DNA of 57,125 bases, taken from positions 1-57,125 of the forward strand of contig JAMLHL010000024.1 in assembly GCA_023957125.1 (NCBI GenBank), in the 5' to 3' direction. This DNA is from Chitinophagaceae bacterium (GTDB lineage Bacteria > Bacteroidota > Bacteroidia > Chitinophagales > Chitinophagaceae). A program made the position numbers and the translations under genes. This document shows, piece after piece, positions 43,197 to 52,212 of this stretch. How positions within the stretch are numbered: the stretch's first letter is position 1; each line of letters begins with the position of its first letter. The notes below the pieces were generated by a model. It ran no database searches. It saw only the letters and a list, made by a program, of their open reading frames with translations, and was not told where the DNA came from.

Positions 43197-43952
43197 CTAT
43201 TTGCGGCTGTTCATTTTGGCCAGCAATCTCAATATTTCAAGATAGAGCCATACAATGGTTACCAGCAATCCGAAAGCGCCGTACCATTCCATGTATTTGG
43301 GCGCCCTGGCGGCAGCGCCCTTTTCAATCATATCATAATCCAGGATCAGGTTCAATGCGGCAACAGCTACCACTACCAGGGAAAAAATAATCCCGAAGGT
43401 GGTGCCCTGGTGGATAAACGCCATCTCAATATTGAAAAAACGAAGCACGATGGAGATCAGATAAAAAATGGCAATTCCTGCCGTAGCGGTGATGATCACC
43501 GAACGAAAAGTTTCCGTAGCGCGAATGATCTGCATATTGAACAAAACATACATAGCTATAGCCACTCCAAAGGTTAATCCCACTGCCTGCATAATAATAT
43601 TAGGTGCGGTTTCCGCGAAGGCATGATTATAATAAGCGGAAATAGCGCCTACAAACAGCCCTTCAAGTAGCGCATAGGCAGGAGCCAGGAAGGGCGCCCA
43701 GGTTTTCTTAAAAACGATCACCAGCGCCACGATAAAGCCGCCGATGGCGCCGCCCCACATATAGGAAGTGACATCCACCCCTTTATTGAAATTATACCAA
43801 CTGAAAAACGCCGTGGCCATCACCATTAAGAAAAGAAAGCCAAACTTATTTAAAGCGCCCCTTACCGTCATCACCTGATCACTATCCACCGGTATAGCCT
43901 GATCAAACATTTTTTCGCTGAGTGTAGGATTGCCCGATTTCATTAATTCCAT
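43197..43952 (-). CDS. Bax inhibitor-1/YccA family membrane protein
   Basis: 251 residues with seven hydrophobic helices after a ~35-residue cytoplasmic N-terminus (SGNPTLSEKMFDQAIPVD, then MTVRGALNKFGFLF). The length and the opening NPTLSEKMF match the YbhL/YccA-type bacterial branch of the BI-1 (TMBIM) family. BI-1 homologues such as BsYetJ are pH-sensitive calcium leak channels; the physiological role in this phylum is unknown. It is divergent from the suhB-like gene with only 61 bases between starts. It is a stand-alone gene. Confidence 0.88.
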   Translation of the reverse strand: MELMKSGNPTLSEKMFDQAIPVDSDQVMTVRGALNKFGFLFLMVMATAFFSWYNFNKGVDVTSYMWGGAIGGFIVALVIVFKKTWAPFLAPAYALLEGLFVGAISAYYNHAFAETAPNIIMQAVGLTFGVAIAMYVLFNMQIIRATETFRSVIITATAGIAIFYLISIVLRFFNIEMAFIHQGTTFGIIFSLVVVAVAALNLILDYDMIEKGAAARAPKYMEWYGAFGLLVTIVWLYLEILRLLAKMNSRK

Positions 43953-44001
43953 AAAACTATGTTTAGGTTTGGCGGTAAAGATAAATCTTTTTTGAAGTAC
44001 C

Positions 44002-44009
44002 TATCTTTG
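44002..44009 (+). promoter_or_regulatory. Candidate -7 box (TATCTTTG) four bases before an ATG
   Basis: Matches TAnnTTTG and ends four bases before the ATG at 44014. If used, transcription would begin at or within a few bases of the start codon, giving a nearly leaderless mRNA. A -33 element at normal spacing is not obvious. Confidence 0.4.
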
Positions 44010-44013
44010 CCGC

Positions 44014-44787
44014 ATGTTAAAATCGGTTTTATTACAGGCGGTGACATCGGCCGGCGCTATTATGAAAGAGTCTTTCCAGGGCTCGTTTAAGATATCCAAC
44101 AAGGAAGGGATCAATAATCTGGTAACGGAAGTAGATCATGCCTCAGAAAAGGCTATCATTGAAATTATTAAAAACAGCTATCCGGACCACTTTATCCTGA
44201 GCGAGGAAGCCGGGGAAATAGTGATGGATTCGGATTATAAATGGATCGTTGACCCGATAGACGGCACGGTAAACTTTGCCAACGGTATCCCCATATGCTG
44301 TGTAAGCATTGCCGTGGAACGCAAGGGAACGATCATTTTAGGCGCTGTGTTTAATCCTTTTTTTGATGAACTTTTTGTAGCCGAAAAAGGGAAGGGCGCC
44401 TTTCTGAACAACAAGCCGCTGCAGGTGAGTGAAAAGGCGGAGTTGGATAGTGCCTGCCTGGTAACGGGTTTCCCGTATCAGCTTTTGGATGAACCGAATG
44501 GCCCGCTGGTTATTTTTGAAAAACTGATCCGGAAAGGAATTCCCCTGCGGCGCCTGGGCTCGGCAGCCATTGATCTTTGCTGGGTAGCTGCCGGCAGGTT
44601 CGATGGATTTTATGAACACAAGTTAGAAGCATGGGACAGCGCGGCGGGTTTTTTGATAGTAGAAGAAGCCGGGGGAAAAATAACCGATTTCAGCGGGAAC
44701 TATTATTCCCCCTATCAACCCAGCCTTTTGGCAACCAATGGAAAAATCCATGAGGAACTAAGGGCGTTTATCAACGGAGCAAATTAA
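44014..44787 (+). CDS. suhB: Inositol monophosphatase family protein (SuhB-like)
   Basis: 257 residues. The metal-binding motifs are complete: EEAGE (first Glu pair, about 68-72), WIVDPIDGTVNF (DPIDGT, about 83-88) and the C-terminal WDSAAGFLIVEEAGG (about 209-223). The family hydrolyses inositol-1-phosphate and related sugar or nucleotide phosphates with magnesium and lithium sensitivity; SuhB can also act in rRNA antitermination in enterobacteria. The specific role here cannot be told. It precedes thiL by about 70 bases on the same strand. ATG 44014 lies just after a promoter-like box. Confidence 0.9.
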   Translation: MLKSVLLQAVTSAGAIMKESFQGSFKISNKEGINNLVTEVDHASEKAIIEIIKNSYPDHFILSEEAGEIVMDSDYKWIVDPIDGTVNFANGIPICCVSIAVERKGTIILGAVFNPFFDELFVAEKGKGAFLNNKPLQVSEKAELDSACLVTGFPYQLLDEPNGPLVIFEKLIRKGIPLRRLGSAAIDLCWVAAGRFDGFYEHKLEAWDSAAGFLIVEEAGGKITDFSGNYYSPYQPSLLATNGKIHEELRAFINGAN

Positions 44788-44857
44788 TGTGGAGCAATTT
44801 TGTTACAGAAAGCGGGGCTATGCTTTCAAACATTCCTTTAAACACTAAATATTTTCC

Positions 44858-45886
44858 ATGTCCACCCGTACGGAAATAGCATCTCTTGGCGAATTCGGAT
44901 TAATAGAGCATCTCACGCGAAACAACGAAACGCTACATGCTTCTACTATTGTAAGTGTGGGCGATGACGCGGCCGTGCTGGATCATTTTGGCAGGCAGGT
45001 GGTCGTTACTTCCGATCTTTTGATCGAGGGGGTTCATTTCGACCTGGTTTATACCCCGTTGACGCACTTAGGTTATAAAAGTGTAATCGTAAACCTGAGC
45101 GATATTTATGCCATGAATGCCAGCCCCACGCAGATCATCCTGGGCATCGGCATCAGTAACCGGTTTAGTGTGGAAGCGATGGAAGAATTTTATGAAGGTG
45201 TATATGCGGCCTGTCAGAAATACAATGTAGATCTGGTTGGGGGAGATACCAGCACTTCCAACAAAGGTTTTATCATAAGTGTAACCGCCATCGGGGAAGT
45301 GGCGCCGGATCAGTTTGTGAAGAGAGATGGCGCACAAAAAGGCGACCTGGTTTGCGTAAGCGGCGATTTGGGAGCGGCCTACCTGGGGTTGCTGCTGATG
45401 GAAAGAGAGAAAAAAATATTCCTGGAAAGTCCTGCAGTTCAGCCCGATATGGAAGGACAGGATTATATCCTGCGCCGCCTGTTGAAACCGGAAGCCCGGA
45501 GAGATATCATTTCTTTTTTGGAGGAAAGCAACATTATCCCTACCAGCATGATGGATATCAGCGACGGATTGAGCAGCGACCTGTTGCATATCTGTAAACA
45601 AAGCAATAAGGGTTGTGTGCTGTATGAAGATAAAATTCCGGTTGCCGAACCCACCAGGGAATTTGCTTTTAAGCTGGATATGGATCCTACGGCCTGCGCT
45701 TTAAGCGGCGGGGAAGATTATGAACTGCTTTTTACTATTAAACAGGAGGATTATGATAAACTGGTATTTAACGAACAGATCAGTGTTATCGGTTATATCA
45801 CGGAGCCGGAAGAAGGCTGCCATATTATCACACGGTCTAATAACAAACATCCTCTAACCGCACAAGGCTGGAATGCATTTGGGTAG
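44858..45886 (+). CDS. thiL: Thiamine-monophosphate kinase
   Basis: 342 residues of the PurM/ThiL ATP-binding fold. Motifs are LGEFGLIEHL at the start, VGDDAAVL (about 36-43), SDLLIEGVHFDL, VNLSDIYAMNASP, VDLVGGDTS, and the ThiL-typical MMDISDGLSSDLLHI (about 229-243) with SGGEDYELLFT near the end. The enzyme phosphorylates thiamine monophosphate to the active diphosphate, the last step of vitamin B1 synthesis. No other thiamine genes are in the window. It sits downstream of suhB and upstream of repeat-rich intergenic DNA. Confidence 0.93.
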   Translation: MSTRTEIASLGEFGLIEHLTRNNETLHASTIVSVGDDAAVLDHFGRQVVVTSDLLIEGVHFDLVYTPLTHLGYKSVIVNLSDIYAMNASPTQIILGIGISNRFSVEAMEEFYEGVYAACQKYNVDLVGGDTSTSNKGFIISVTAIGEVAPDQFVKRDGAQKGDLVCVSGDLGAAYLGLLLMEREKKIFLESPAVQPDMEGQDYILRRLLKPEARRDIISFLEESNIIPTSMMDISDGLSSDLLHICKQSNKGCVLYEDKIPVAEPTREFAFKLDMDPTACALSGGEDYELLFTIKQEDYDKLVFNEQISVIGYITEPEEGCHIITRSNNKHPLTAQGWNAFG

Positions 45887-45896
45887 CAGGATGCAG

Positions 45897-46077
45897 GGTA
45901 CAGGTTGCAAGTTGCAAGTTGCAGGTGCTTGAAGTTTGGAGTTTTTAGTTTGGATTGTCATGTTGCAGGGCGCAGGATGCAAGTTTCAGGGTGGTGCTGC
46001 AACCTGAGACCCGCACCCTGAGACACTCATACCTCATACCTGAGACCTGTGCAACCTGCACCCTGAGACCTCCTTCC
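45897..46077 (+). repeat. Low-complexity intergenic repeat region (inverted GCAGGTTGCAAG-type motifs)
   Basis: The stretch consists of variants of ggttgcaagttgcaggt on one side and of acctgagacc/cctgcaccctgagac on the other, i.e. complementary halves arranged as an interrupted inverted repeat. It also holds gaagtttggagttttt, seen near 4.24 kb. It lies between thiL and the S41 peptidase gene and encodes no plausible protein. Confidence 0.6.
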
Positions 46078-46128
46078 GCGTTCAAATTTCTTCCACAGTT
46101 TGGATTTTGGGGTCTATTTTTACCGCTT

Positions 46129-47631
46129 ATGGCAAACAGGTCTAAGTATGGTTTATTATTATCTGTGCTGATAATACTGGCAGGTAGCTGTAAAACCACC
46201 AGAAAAGCAATGGACCCCGGTAAAAAGTTTTCTGCAGAGGCTTTGCGCAAGGACTATACCTTATTGCGTGAGATCATGGAGCGGTTTCACCCGGCATTGT
46301 ACTGGTACACGTCCAAAGACAGTATGGACCACTGTTTCGATAAATATTACCGGGCGATCACCGATTCCATGACGAGGCAGGAGTTCGGTTTTTCCATCCT
46401 TGCCCCCGTTACCACCCAGGTCCGTTGCGGCCATACCAGCTTCAATTTTCCACGCGGCTATAATAAGCGGTTACAGGAGCATCTGCAACCTTCTTTTCCT
46501 TTGTTTATGAAGATTTGGCCCGATACGATGGTGCTCACTTTTAACCTCAATAAAAACGACAGTATCTTAAAACGAGGAACCATCATCACCCGGATCAACG
46601 GTTATAAAGAGCCGCAACTCGCAGATACCCTGTTTCAATTCATGCCTACCGACGGATATTCCGAAAACGTAAATTATGTGAGGCTCAGCGCTGCCTTTCC
46701 TTATTATTTGCGCAACATCATGGGATTGGAAAAAAGCTATGAAGTGGGGTATATAGACAGTGCAGGGGTGGAAAAGACAACGCCGGTACCATTATTTGAC
46801 CCTTCTACAGACAGCCTGGCCAGTACCTACATCCGCAGCAGGAACAAAAGAATAGAGCCGAAGGAAAAACATGCCAGGCGGGAAAACATCCGGTCGTTTG
46901 AGATAGACACTACCCACACCCTGGCGGAAATGACCGTCAACAGTTTTGGCGGCGGCGGCAGACTGCCTTCTTTTTACCGGAGATCTTTCCGGAAATTACG
47001 CAAAGCGGGGGTCCCCAACCTGGTCATTGATCTCCGGCTTAACGGAGGCGGGAGGGTAAACAACTATACATCTTTAGTGCGGTATATCCGCAACACGCCG
47101 TTTAAAGTAGCCGATACAGCCGTGGCTATGCACAACGGGCTGGGTCGCTACAAACGTTATTTCACCGATGGATGGCTCAATTCCCTGATCCTGTTTTTCA
47201 CTACCGGTAAAAAGAACGATGGTAATTATCATTTCAGGTACTGGGAAAAACATTTCTTTTCCCCGCATAAAAAAAATCTTTATACCGGCCAGGTGTTCGT
47301 GCTGATCAGTGGTCCCACTTTTTCCGCCGGCACCTTATTTGCCCACACGGTAAAAGGCCAGCAGAATGTATTGCTTATTGGAGAGGAAGCGGGTGGAGGC
47401 GCTTATGGCAACAGCGGCATACTGATCCCCAATGTGGTGCTGCCCGAAACCAAAATGAAAGTGAGGATGCCATTATTCAGGCTGGTACAATACCAGGCCG
47501 GAGCTAAGGATGGCAGAGGGGTAATGCCTGATATATATGTGCCGCCTACGGTTGATAATATCAGGAATGATCGGGACGGGAAAATGGACAAAGTGTGGGA
47601 GATCATAAATAATTCTTCTAAAAACCGATAA
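46129..47631 (+). CDS. S41-family peptidase, lipoprotein
   Basis: 500 residues from ATG 46129, which begins a lipoprotein signal (SKYGLLLSVLIILAGSC, lipobox AGSC). The longer frame upstream translates the intergenic repeats and is rejected. The catalytic core is C-terminal: VIDLRLNGGGRVNN (about 302-315), SGPTFSAGTLFAHTVKG with the nucleophile Ser in TFSAG, and IGEEAGGGAYG (about 420). S41 peptidases usually use a Ser-Lys dyad to trim C-termini; the Lys is not identified here. A PDZ-like region may lie at about 170-210. Probably a periplasmic or surface processing protease of unknown target. Confidence 0.85.
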   Translation: MANRSKYGLLLSVLIILAGSCKTTRKAMDPGKKFSAEALRKDYTLLREIMERFHPALYWYTSKDSMDHCFDKYYRAITDSMTRQEFGFSILAPVTTQVRCGHTSFNFPRGYNKRLQEHLQPSFPLFMKIWPDTMVLTFNLNKNDSILKRGTIITRINGYKEPQLADTLFQFMPTDGYSENVNYVRLSAAFPYYLRNIMGLEKSYEVGYIDSAGVEKTTPVPLFDPSTDSLASTYIRSRNKRIEPKEKHARRENIRSFEIDTTHTLAEMTVNSFGGGGRLPSFYRRSFRKLRKAGVPNLVIDLRLNGGGRVNNYTSLVRYIRNTPFKVADTAVAMHNGLGRYKRYFTDGWLNSLILFFTTGKKNDGNYHFRYWEKHFFSPHKKNLYTGQVFVLISGPTFSAGTLFAHTVKGQQNVLLIGEEAGGGAYGNSGILIPNVVLPETKMKVRMPLFRLVQYQAGAKDGRGVMPDIYVPPTVDNIRNDRDGKMDKVWEIINNSSKNR

Positions 47632-47814
47632 ATAGTTCTAATTTGGTATCCGGTTTTCGCGAGGAAGATTTCGTATCCCAATAGCTTACCGCTGATTTTC
47701 AGCAAGGGATTACGAGGATTGATGTTGTTTTTCGGGACGCCGGATTCTATTAAAAACCGATTATACCTTTAATTATCACCATTTTATTCTGATCATGGCT
47801 CTAAAATGGTTATC

Positions 47815-49401
47815 ATGCGCGTGTTTCTCCCCTTAATGCTCTTTTGTTTACCGACAACTTTTTCGCTGTCTGCACAGGAAAAACCAGGCTGTATGGACCC
47901 ACAGGCAACCAACTACGAGTCCTCAGCCAATGTTAACGATGGCTCCTGTATTTACCCCACTACTAACGGTAGTCTGGAAATAAAGGGAACGCTCCCCGGC
48001 GAGTTGAACGAGATCAGCGGGATGATCCATATCAATGGTAAATTGTACGCGTTGAATGACGGGGGTAATTCCAATGAACTTTTTGTCGTAGATACCCTAA
48101 CGCGTAATATTGAAAAAACCATCACCCTCGAGGGCGCCACGAATGTTGACTGGGAAGACCTTACCACCGATGGTACTTATATCTACATAGGCGATTTCGG
48201 GAACAATGCCCACGGCAACAGAACGGATCTTAAAATTTACCGGGTGCCGGTACAAAGCATTGCGGCAATTGAAGGAACCACAGGCACCGTTCCTGCCGGT
48301 GATATTGATGTGATCCATTTCAGTTATGAAGATCAAACCGATTTTACTTCGCAACCAGGTAACCACACCGCTTTTGACTGCGAAGCGGTACTATACGACA
48401 ATGGAAAGCTTCATCTCTTCACCAAAAACTGGATAGGCAACACCACCAGCCATTATACCGTACCCGCGGAGCCGGGAGATTATGTGGCGGAAAAACGGGG
48501 AAGCTTTGACACCGGAGGGGTTCTGGTCACCAGCGCTACCAAGGCCAACAATAAGATTGTGATATTGCTGGGCTATATCGTTGGTGGAGCTTATCCCTGT
48601 AGTATTTGGATGATTTCGGGATTTTCGGAAATGGATCAATTGTTTACAGACGGTAATAAAAGGAAGATTGATATCGGCAGCGCCGGTTCAATCGGACAGG
48701 TGGAGAGTATTACAGCGGTTAAACCAACCCGGGTGCTGATCTCTAATGAATATACCTATAGAGAAGTTGAAATTCCCCCTTTAGCCCCTTTTGTTTTTGA
48801 GGTGCAACAAAGCCTCTACGGGCTCAACACCGATGCATGGACGCCGCAGTACGTGCTTCCCTTAGGCATTGCCAATTTCAATTCCCGGCTCAGCAATAGC
48901 CAGGTGGTGCTGACCTGGGAGTACAGCGACCAGGAATTTGCTTACTTTGAGGTGGAAGCTGCCGGCCGGGTGGATGGAACCTACCGGTCAATCGGTAAAA
49001 TATATAGAACCGGTAATACGTCCATATTCAGCTTCACCGATCCGGAACCACTGGTATCTGATCAACGATTTTACCGGATCCGGATCGTTTCGCCGGAAGG
49101 AAAATACGTTTACAGCAAAACGCTTGCCGTCAGAGACAGCAGCAGCACACAATTCAACCTTACCGTGGCGCCCAATCCGTTTAAGGATAAGTTAGACATC
49201 AGTTTCTACAGTGATAAGCGTCAAACCGTCCGGTTCAGCATCAGCGATCTGCAGGGCAGAACGGTGGCGCTGAAGCAATTGCAATGTACCCCCGGCAGGT
49301 ACAGCTATATCATAGACGGGTTGCAGGGTTTGAGCCAGGGGGTGTACTTTCTGAAAACCCAGACTGCCGAAAATACCTTTGTACGCAAACTGGTACGTTG
49401 A
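47815..49401 (+). CDS. Secreted beta-propeller-like protein with T9SS type A sorting domain
   Basis: 528 residues from ATG 47815 (an ATG three codons earlier is also possible). A signal peptide ends near LSAQ. The mature start GCMDPQATNYESSANVNDGS is a Cys-rich, acidic repeat of the type seen in many Bacteroidota surface proteins. The middle (about 50-330) looks like a beta-propeller with VDWEDLTTDGTYIYIGDFGN. The C-terminal ~80 residues are a type IX secretion signal: VAPNPFKDKLDISF and GVYFLKTQTAENTFVRKLVR (in two parts). It is exported across the outer membrane by T9SS and probably anchored on the surface. Ligand is unknown. Confidence 0.85.
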   Translation: MRVFLPLMLFCLPTTFSLSAQEKPGCMDPQATNYESSANVNDGSCIYPTTNGSLEIKGTLPGELNEISGMIHINGKLYALNDGGNSNELFVVDTLTRNIEKTITLEGATNVDWEDLTTDGTYIYIGDFGNNAHGNRTDLKIYRVPVQSIAAIEGTTGTVPAGDIDVIHFSYEDQTDFTSQPGNHTAFDCEAVLYDNGKLHLFTKNWIGNTTSHYTVPAEPGDYVAEKRGSFDTGGVLVTSATKANNKIVILLGYIVGGAYPCSIWMISGFSEMDQLFTDGNKRKIDIGSAGSIGQVESITAVKPTRVLISNEYTYREVEIPPLAPFVFEVQQSLYGLNTDAWTPQYVLPLGIANFNSRLSNSQVVLTWEYSDQEFAYFEVEAAGRVDGTYRSIGKIYRTGNTSIFSFTDPEPLVSDQRFYRIRIVSPEGKYVYSKTLAVRDSSSTQFNLTVAPNPFKDKLDISFYSDKRQTVRFSISDLQGRTVALKQLQCTPGRYSYIIDGLQGLSQGVYFLKTQTAENTFVRKLVR

Positions 49402-49473
49402 TACCGGGCGGAAGAAACTAAACCGGGATCAGTTAGTTTCATGCATTTTTTACCCGGTCAATATCAAACGAGA

Positions 49474-50577
49474 TCAACCGGTGATGGTTCCCCCCAGTTC
49501 CAGCGCGTCATCAAACAATACAAATTCGGCCGCATATCCCGGCGCTATTCTTCCCAGGGGAACGGGCAGTTGCAATAACCGGGCGGGATAAGTGGAGGCC
49601 ATACGCAAAGCTTCCTCAAGCGGGATATCTGCACGATGCACGCCATTTCTCACCGACTGCATCATGGTTAAAGCCGAGCCCGAAAGCGTACCATTGGGCA
49701 GGGCATAATGATCGCCTTTAAACACATGCTGATAACCCCCTTTGGAGCTTTCCGTAACCGCGTCCGTTATAAAAAACAAACGTTCTCCCATCAGTTTTTT
49801 ACTGATCCGCACCGATACAAAATCCACATGAATGCCATCGGCCACAATACTGCTTTTTACCGTTTCATTATTATAGATAGCGCCCACCATCCCCGGCTCG
49901 CGGCTTTGAAAGGCCGACATCGCATTGAACAGATGCGTTGCTGTGGGGATCCCGGCAGCGAAGCCTCCGGCCGCTTCGGCGTAAGTAGCATTGCTGTGTC
50001 CGGCAGATACGATAATACCCTCCTCCATCAACATCCGGATGATCTCTTCATCGCAAACCTCCGGCGCCAGGGTCATCATTTTGAGGATACCCTTTCCTCT
50101 TTCCAATAATATTTTTACTTCGTCAACTGTGGGCTTTTTGATATATTCCGGAATATGGGCGCCCTTTTTTGCAGGATTGATATAGGGTCCCTCCATGTGC
50201 AATCCAAGCAGGCCCTTACCTCCCTGCTGCCAGTAATCATTTACCAGCTCCATCCCTTTCAGAAAATCTTCTATGCTGCTGGTAGCCATGGTCAGCATAA
50301 ACCGGGTACACCCACCCCTCAGACAATACTGATAGGTTGCAGCAATAGCTTCCGTACTCAGCTCTGCGGAAAACAATTTCCCATCGCCACCGTAGATCTG
50401 CAGGTCAATCAATGCCGGCGCCACATTCATGCCGCCAAGATCTTTGATATTGTATCCTTCGGGGATGTTCTTTATATCTGCCAGCCCTTCAATGATGCTG
50501 TTGTTTACCAGGATGGTCTTACCGGTTTCTTTATGGCTGCCGGTAAACAGCTTGCAATTTGTGTAAGCGGTTTTCAT
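49474..50577 (-). CDS. nagA: N-acetylglucosamine-6-phosphate deacetylase
   Basis: 367 residues, amidohydrolase fold. Motifs: LHMEGPYINPAKKGAH (HxEGP, about 126-141), VSAGHSNATYAEA (metal His), ATHLFNAMSAF, VADGIHVDF and the catalytic Asp in FFITDAVTESS. It removes acetate from GlcNAc-6-P, giving glucosamine-6-P for glycolysis or cell-wall reuse. The early ALIDLQIYGGDGKLFS replaces the usual PG.ID.H.HG, so the second metal site may be lacking, as in several NagA enzymes with one metal. It follows the nitrilase-like gene on the same strand with 16 bases between, so they are probably co-transcribed. Confidence 0.92.
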   Translation of the reverse strand: MKTAYTNCKLFTGSHKETGKTILVNNSIIEGLADIKNIPEGYNIKDLGGMNVAPALIDLQIYGGDGKLFSAELSTEAIAATYQYCLRGGCTRFMLTMATSSIEDFLKGMELVNDYWQQGGKGLLGLHMEGPYINPAKKGAHIPEYIKKPTVDEVKILLERGKGILKMMTLAPEVCDEEIIRMLMEEGIIVSAGHSNATYAEAAGGFAAGIPTATHLFNAMSAFQSREPGMVGAIYNNETVKSSIVADGIHVDFVSVRISKKLMGERLFFITDAVTESSKGGYQHVFKGDHYALPNGTLSGSALTMMQSVRNGVHRADIPLEEALRMASTYPARLLQLPVPLGRIAPGYAAEFVLFDDALELGGTITG

Positions 50578-50593
50578 GAATTATTTAAAGTGT

Positions 50594-51403
50594 TCAGGGA
50601 TGAATTAAAAAACGATCGGCGTCTTTCAGAAAGGGAAATTGTTTTCTCACTGTCTCCAATCCTTCTTTCTGCAAAATGCAGGTATATACCTCTTCCTCAT
50701 CTGTTTTTTTGTATAAAACCTTACCCAAAGGATCTACAATCATGGAATTACCACAATGATATATCCCATTCCCGTCGTCTCCCACACGGTTTACCCCGGC
50801 CACGTAGCATTGATTTTCTATGGCCCTGGCCTGAAGAAGGGTTTCCCAGGCATGATTCCGGCTTTCCGGCCAGTTGGCCACATAAATAATGAGATCGTAT
50901 TCCGGCTGCCCGGCAGCGTCGGGAGGTCCGGCAGCGGATTTCTGTCTTACCCATACCGGGAAACGAAGATCATAACAGATCTGCAGATTTATTCTCCAGC
51001 CCTTCACAGAGGCAATAAGCCTTTTGCTGCCCGCCGTATATCGCTTATCTTCCGAAGTGTAAGCAAACAGGTGTCGTTTATCGTAATACCCGTAATTTCC
51101 GTCGGGCAACATCCATATCATCCGGTTGAAATATTGCCCGTTCTCCTCAATAATAACGCTGCCCGTTAAAATGATCCTTTTCTCAGCCGCCATCGCCCTC
51201 ATCCAGTTAACGGTATTGCCGTCCATTTTTTCCGCCAGCGGCTGTGGATGCATGCTAAATCCCGTGCTGAACATTTCCGGCAGAATTACAATTTCTGTTT
51301 GCCCGGGAATGGCCAATATCTTCTCTTCCAGCATCTGCAGGTTGGCAGGCTGATCTTCCCAGAATAAACGGGTTTGAACAATCGTAACTGAAAGCCCCTG
51401 CAT
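50594..51403 (-). CDS. Omega-amidase YafV/NIT2-like carbon-nitrogen hydrolase
   Basis: 269 residues with the nitrilase-superfamily triad: Glu in VILPEMFSTGFSM (about 42), Lys in GYYDKRHLFAY (about 112) and Cys in LQICYDLRFPVW (about 147). The MFSTGFSM and CYDLRFPVW signatures point to the YafV omega-amidase branch, which hydrolyses 2-oxoglutaramate or 2-oxosuccinamate, the toxic products of glutamine/methionine transamination. It is cytosolic, with no signal. Upstream gene of nagA in an apparent two-gene operon, though the functions are unrelated. Confidence 0.88.
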   Translation of the reverse strand: MQGLSVTIVQTRLFWEDQPANLQMLEEKILAIPGQTEIVILPEMFSTGFSMHPQPLAEKMDGNTVNWMRAMAAEKRIILTGSVIIEENGQYFNRMIWMLPDGNYGYYDKRHLFAYTSEDKRYTAGSKRLIASVKGWRINLQICYDLRFPVWVRQKSAAGPPDAAGQPEYDLIIYVANWPESRNHAWETLLQARAIENQCYVAGVNRVGDDGNGIYHCGNSMIVDPLGKVLYKKTDEEEVYTCILQKEGLETVRKQFPFLKDADRFLIHP

Positions 51404-51484
51404 AGTAATTACATATTAGATAGGGCAGCCGTCAAATCCCTGCAAAAAACGCGGAAACATTCAAACGGGTAAAGCAATTGCGCT

Positions 51485-52144
51485 TTACACGATCCCGGCA
51501 TTATTAATAAAATTCACCAGGGCTGCCGTATTTTTAAGATTCAGCTTTTTCAGGATATTATGGCGATGAACTTCTACTGTTTTGAGCGTGATCTCTAATT
51601 CCTGCGCTATTTCCTTTGAAGACTGTCCTTGCTTTATAAGCCCGATGATCTCTACTTCCCGCTGCGATAAAAGGTTAATATCCGGTTTTTCGGTATCTTC
51701 CAGAATTTGCTCGGAGAGTATGGTTTTTACTTCATTGCAAATGTACTTATTACCTTTCGACACTTCGCTGATAGCGGAGATCATCTCCTCCCTCGAGGAA
51801 TTTTTGGTGATATATCCCACAGCGCCGATCTGAAGCATCTTTTTTGCATAAGCCGGCTGCGAATGCATGGATACACCAATTATCCTGGATTCGGGAGCAA
51901 CCTTCCGGATCTCTTTGGTGGCGTCAAAACCATTCATCGGGCTCATGTTAATATCCATCAAAACAATCTGGGGATTGTGCAACATCGCAAGCTCGATGGA
52001 TCGCTGTCCCGAATCTGTCTCAGCTATTACCTGAAATCTCGGGTCACTGTTTAGGATAAAAGACCAGGTATCTCTGATCAATTTGTGATCATCAACAATT
52101 AAGATCGTAATCTTATTTGCCGGAGAATTTCCATACGCAAACAT
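51485..52144 (-). CDS. NarL/LuxR-type response regulator
   Basis: 219 residues: receiver domain 13-130 (ILIVDDHKLIRD with the acidic pair D18/D19, phospho-acceptor D64 in VLMDINMSPMNG, Lys in GYITKNSS) and a LuxR-type HTH at about 155-215 (LSQREVEIIGLIKQGQSSKE, then TVEVHRHNILKKLNL). It would bind DNA when phosphorylated by a histidine kinase, but no kinase gene is in the window, so it is an orphan here. It starts at ATG 52144, with a well-formed promoter upstream that overlaps the end of manC. Target genes cannot be inferred. Confidence 0.92.
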   Translation of the reverse strand: MFAYGNSPANKITILIVDDHKLIRDTWSFILNSDPRFQVIAETDSGQRSIELAMLHNPQIVLMDINMSPMNGFDATKEIRKVAPESRIIGVSMHSQPAYAKKMLQIGAVGYITKNSSREEMISAISEVSKGNKYICNEVKTILSEQILEDTEKPDINLLSQREVEIIGLIKQGQSSKEIAQELEITLKTVEVHRHNILKKLNLKNTAALVNFINNAGIV

Positions 52145-52180
52145 AAAAGGATAAGGTTTTTAAAAGACGGTTTTAATAAC

Positions 52181-52212
52181 CAAATTTACAGATATTTATC
52201 CCCTTTTGCCAA
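52181..52212 (-). promoter_or_regulatory. Candidate promoter of the response regulator (TTG-N21-TAAATTTG)
   Basis: On the minus strand TTGG begins at 52212 and TAAATTTG spans 52188-52181, spaced by 21 bases, a good fit to the Bacteroidota -33/-7 pattern. The site overlaps the last codons of manC. Transcription would begin about 30 bases before ATG 52144. Confidence 0.5.
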
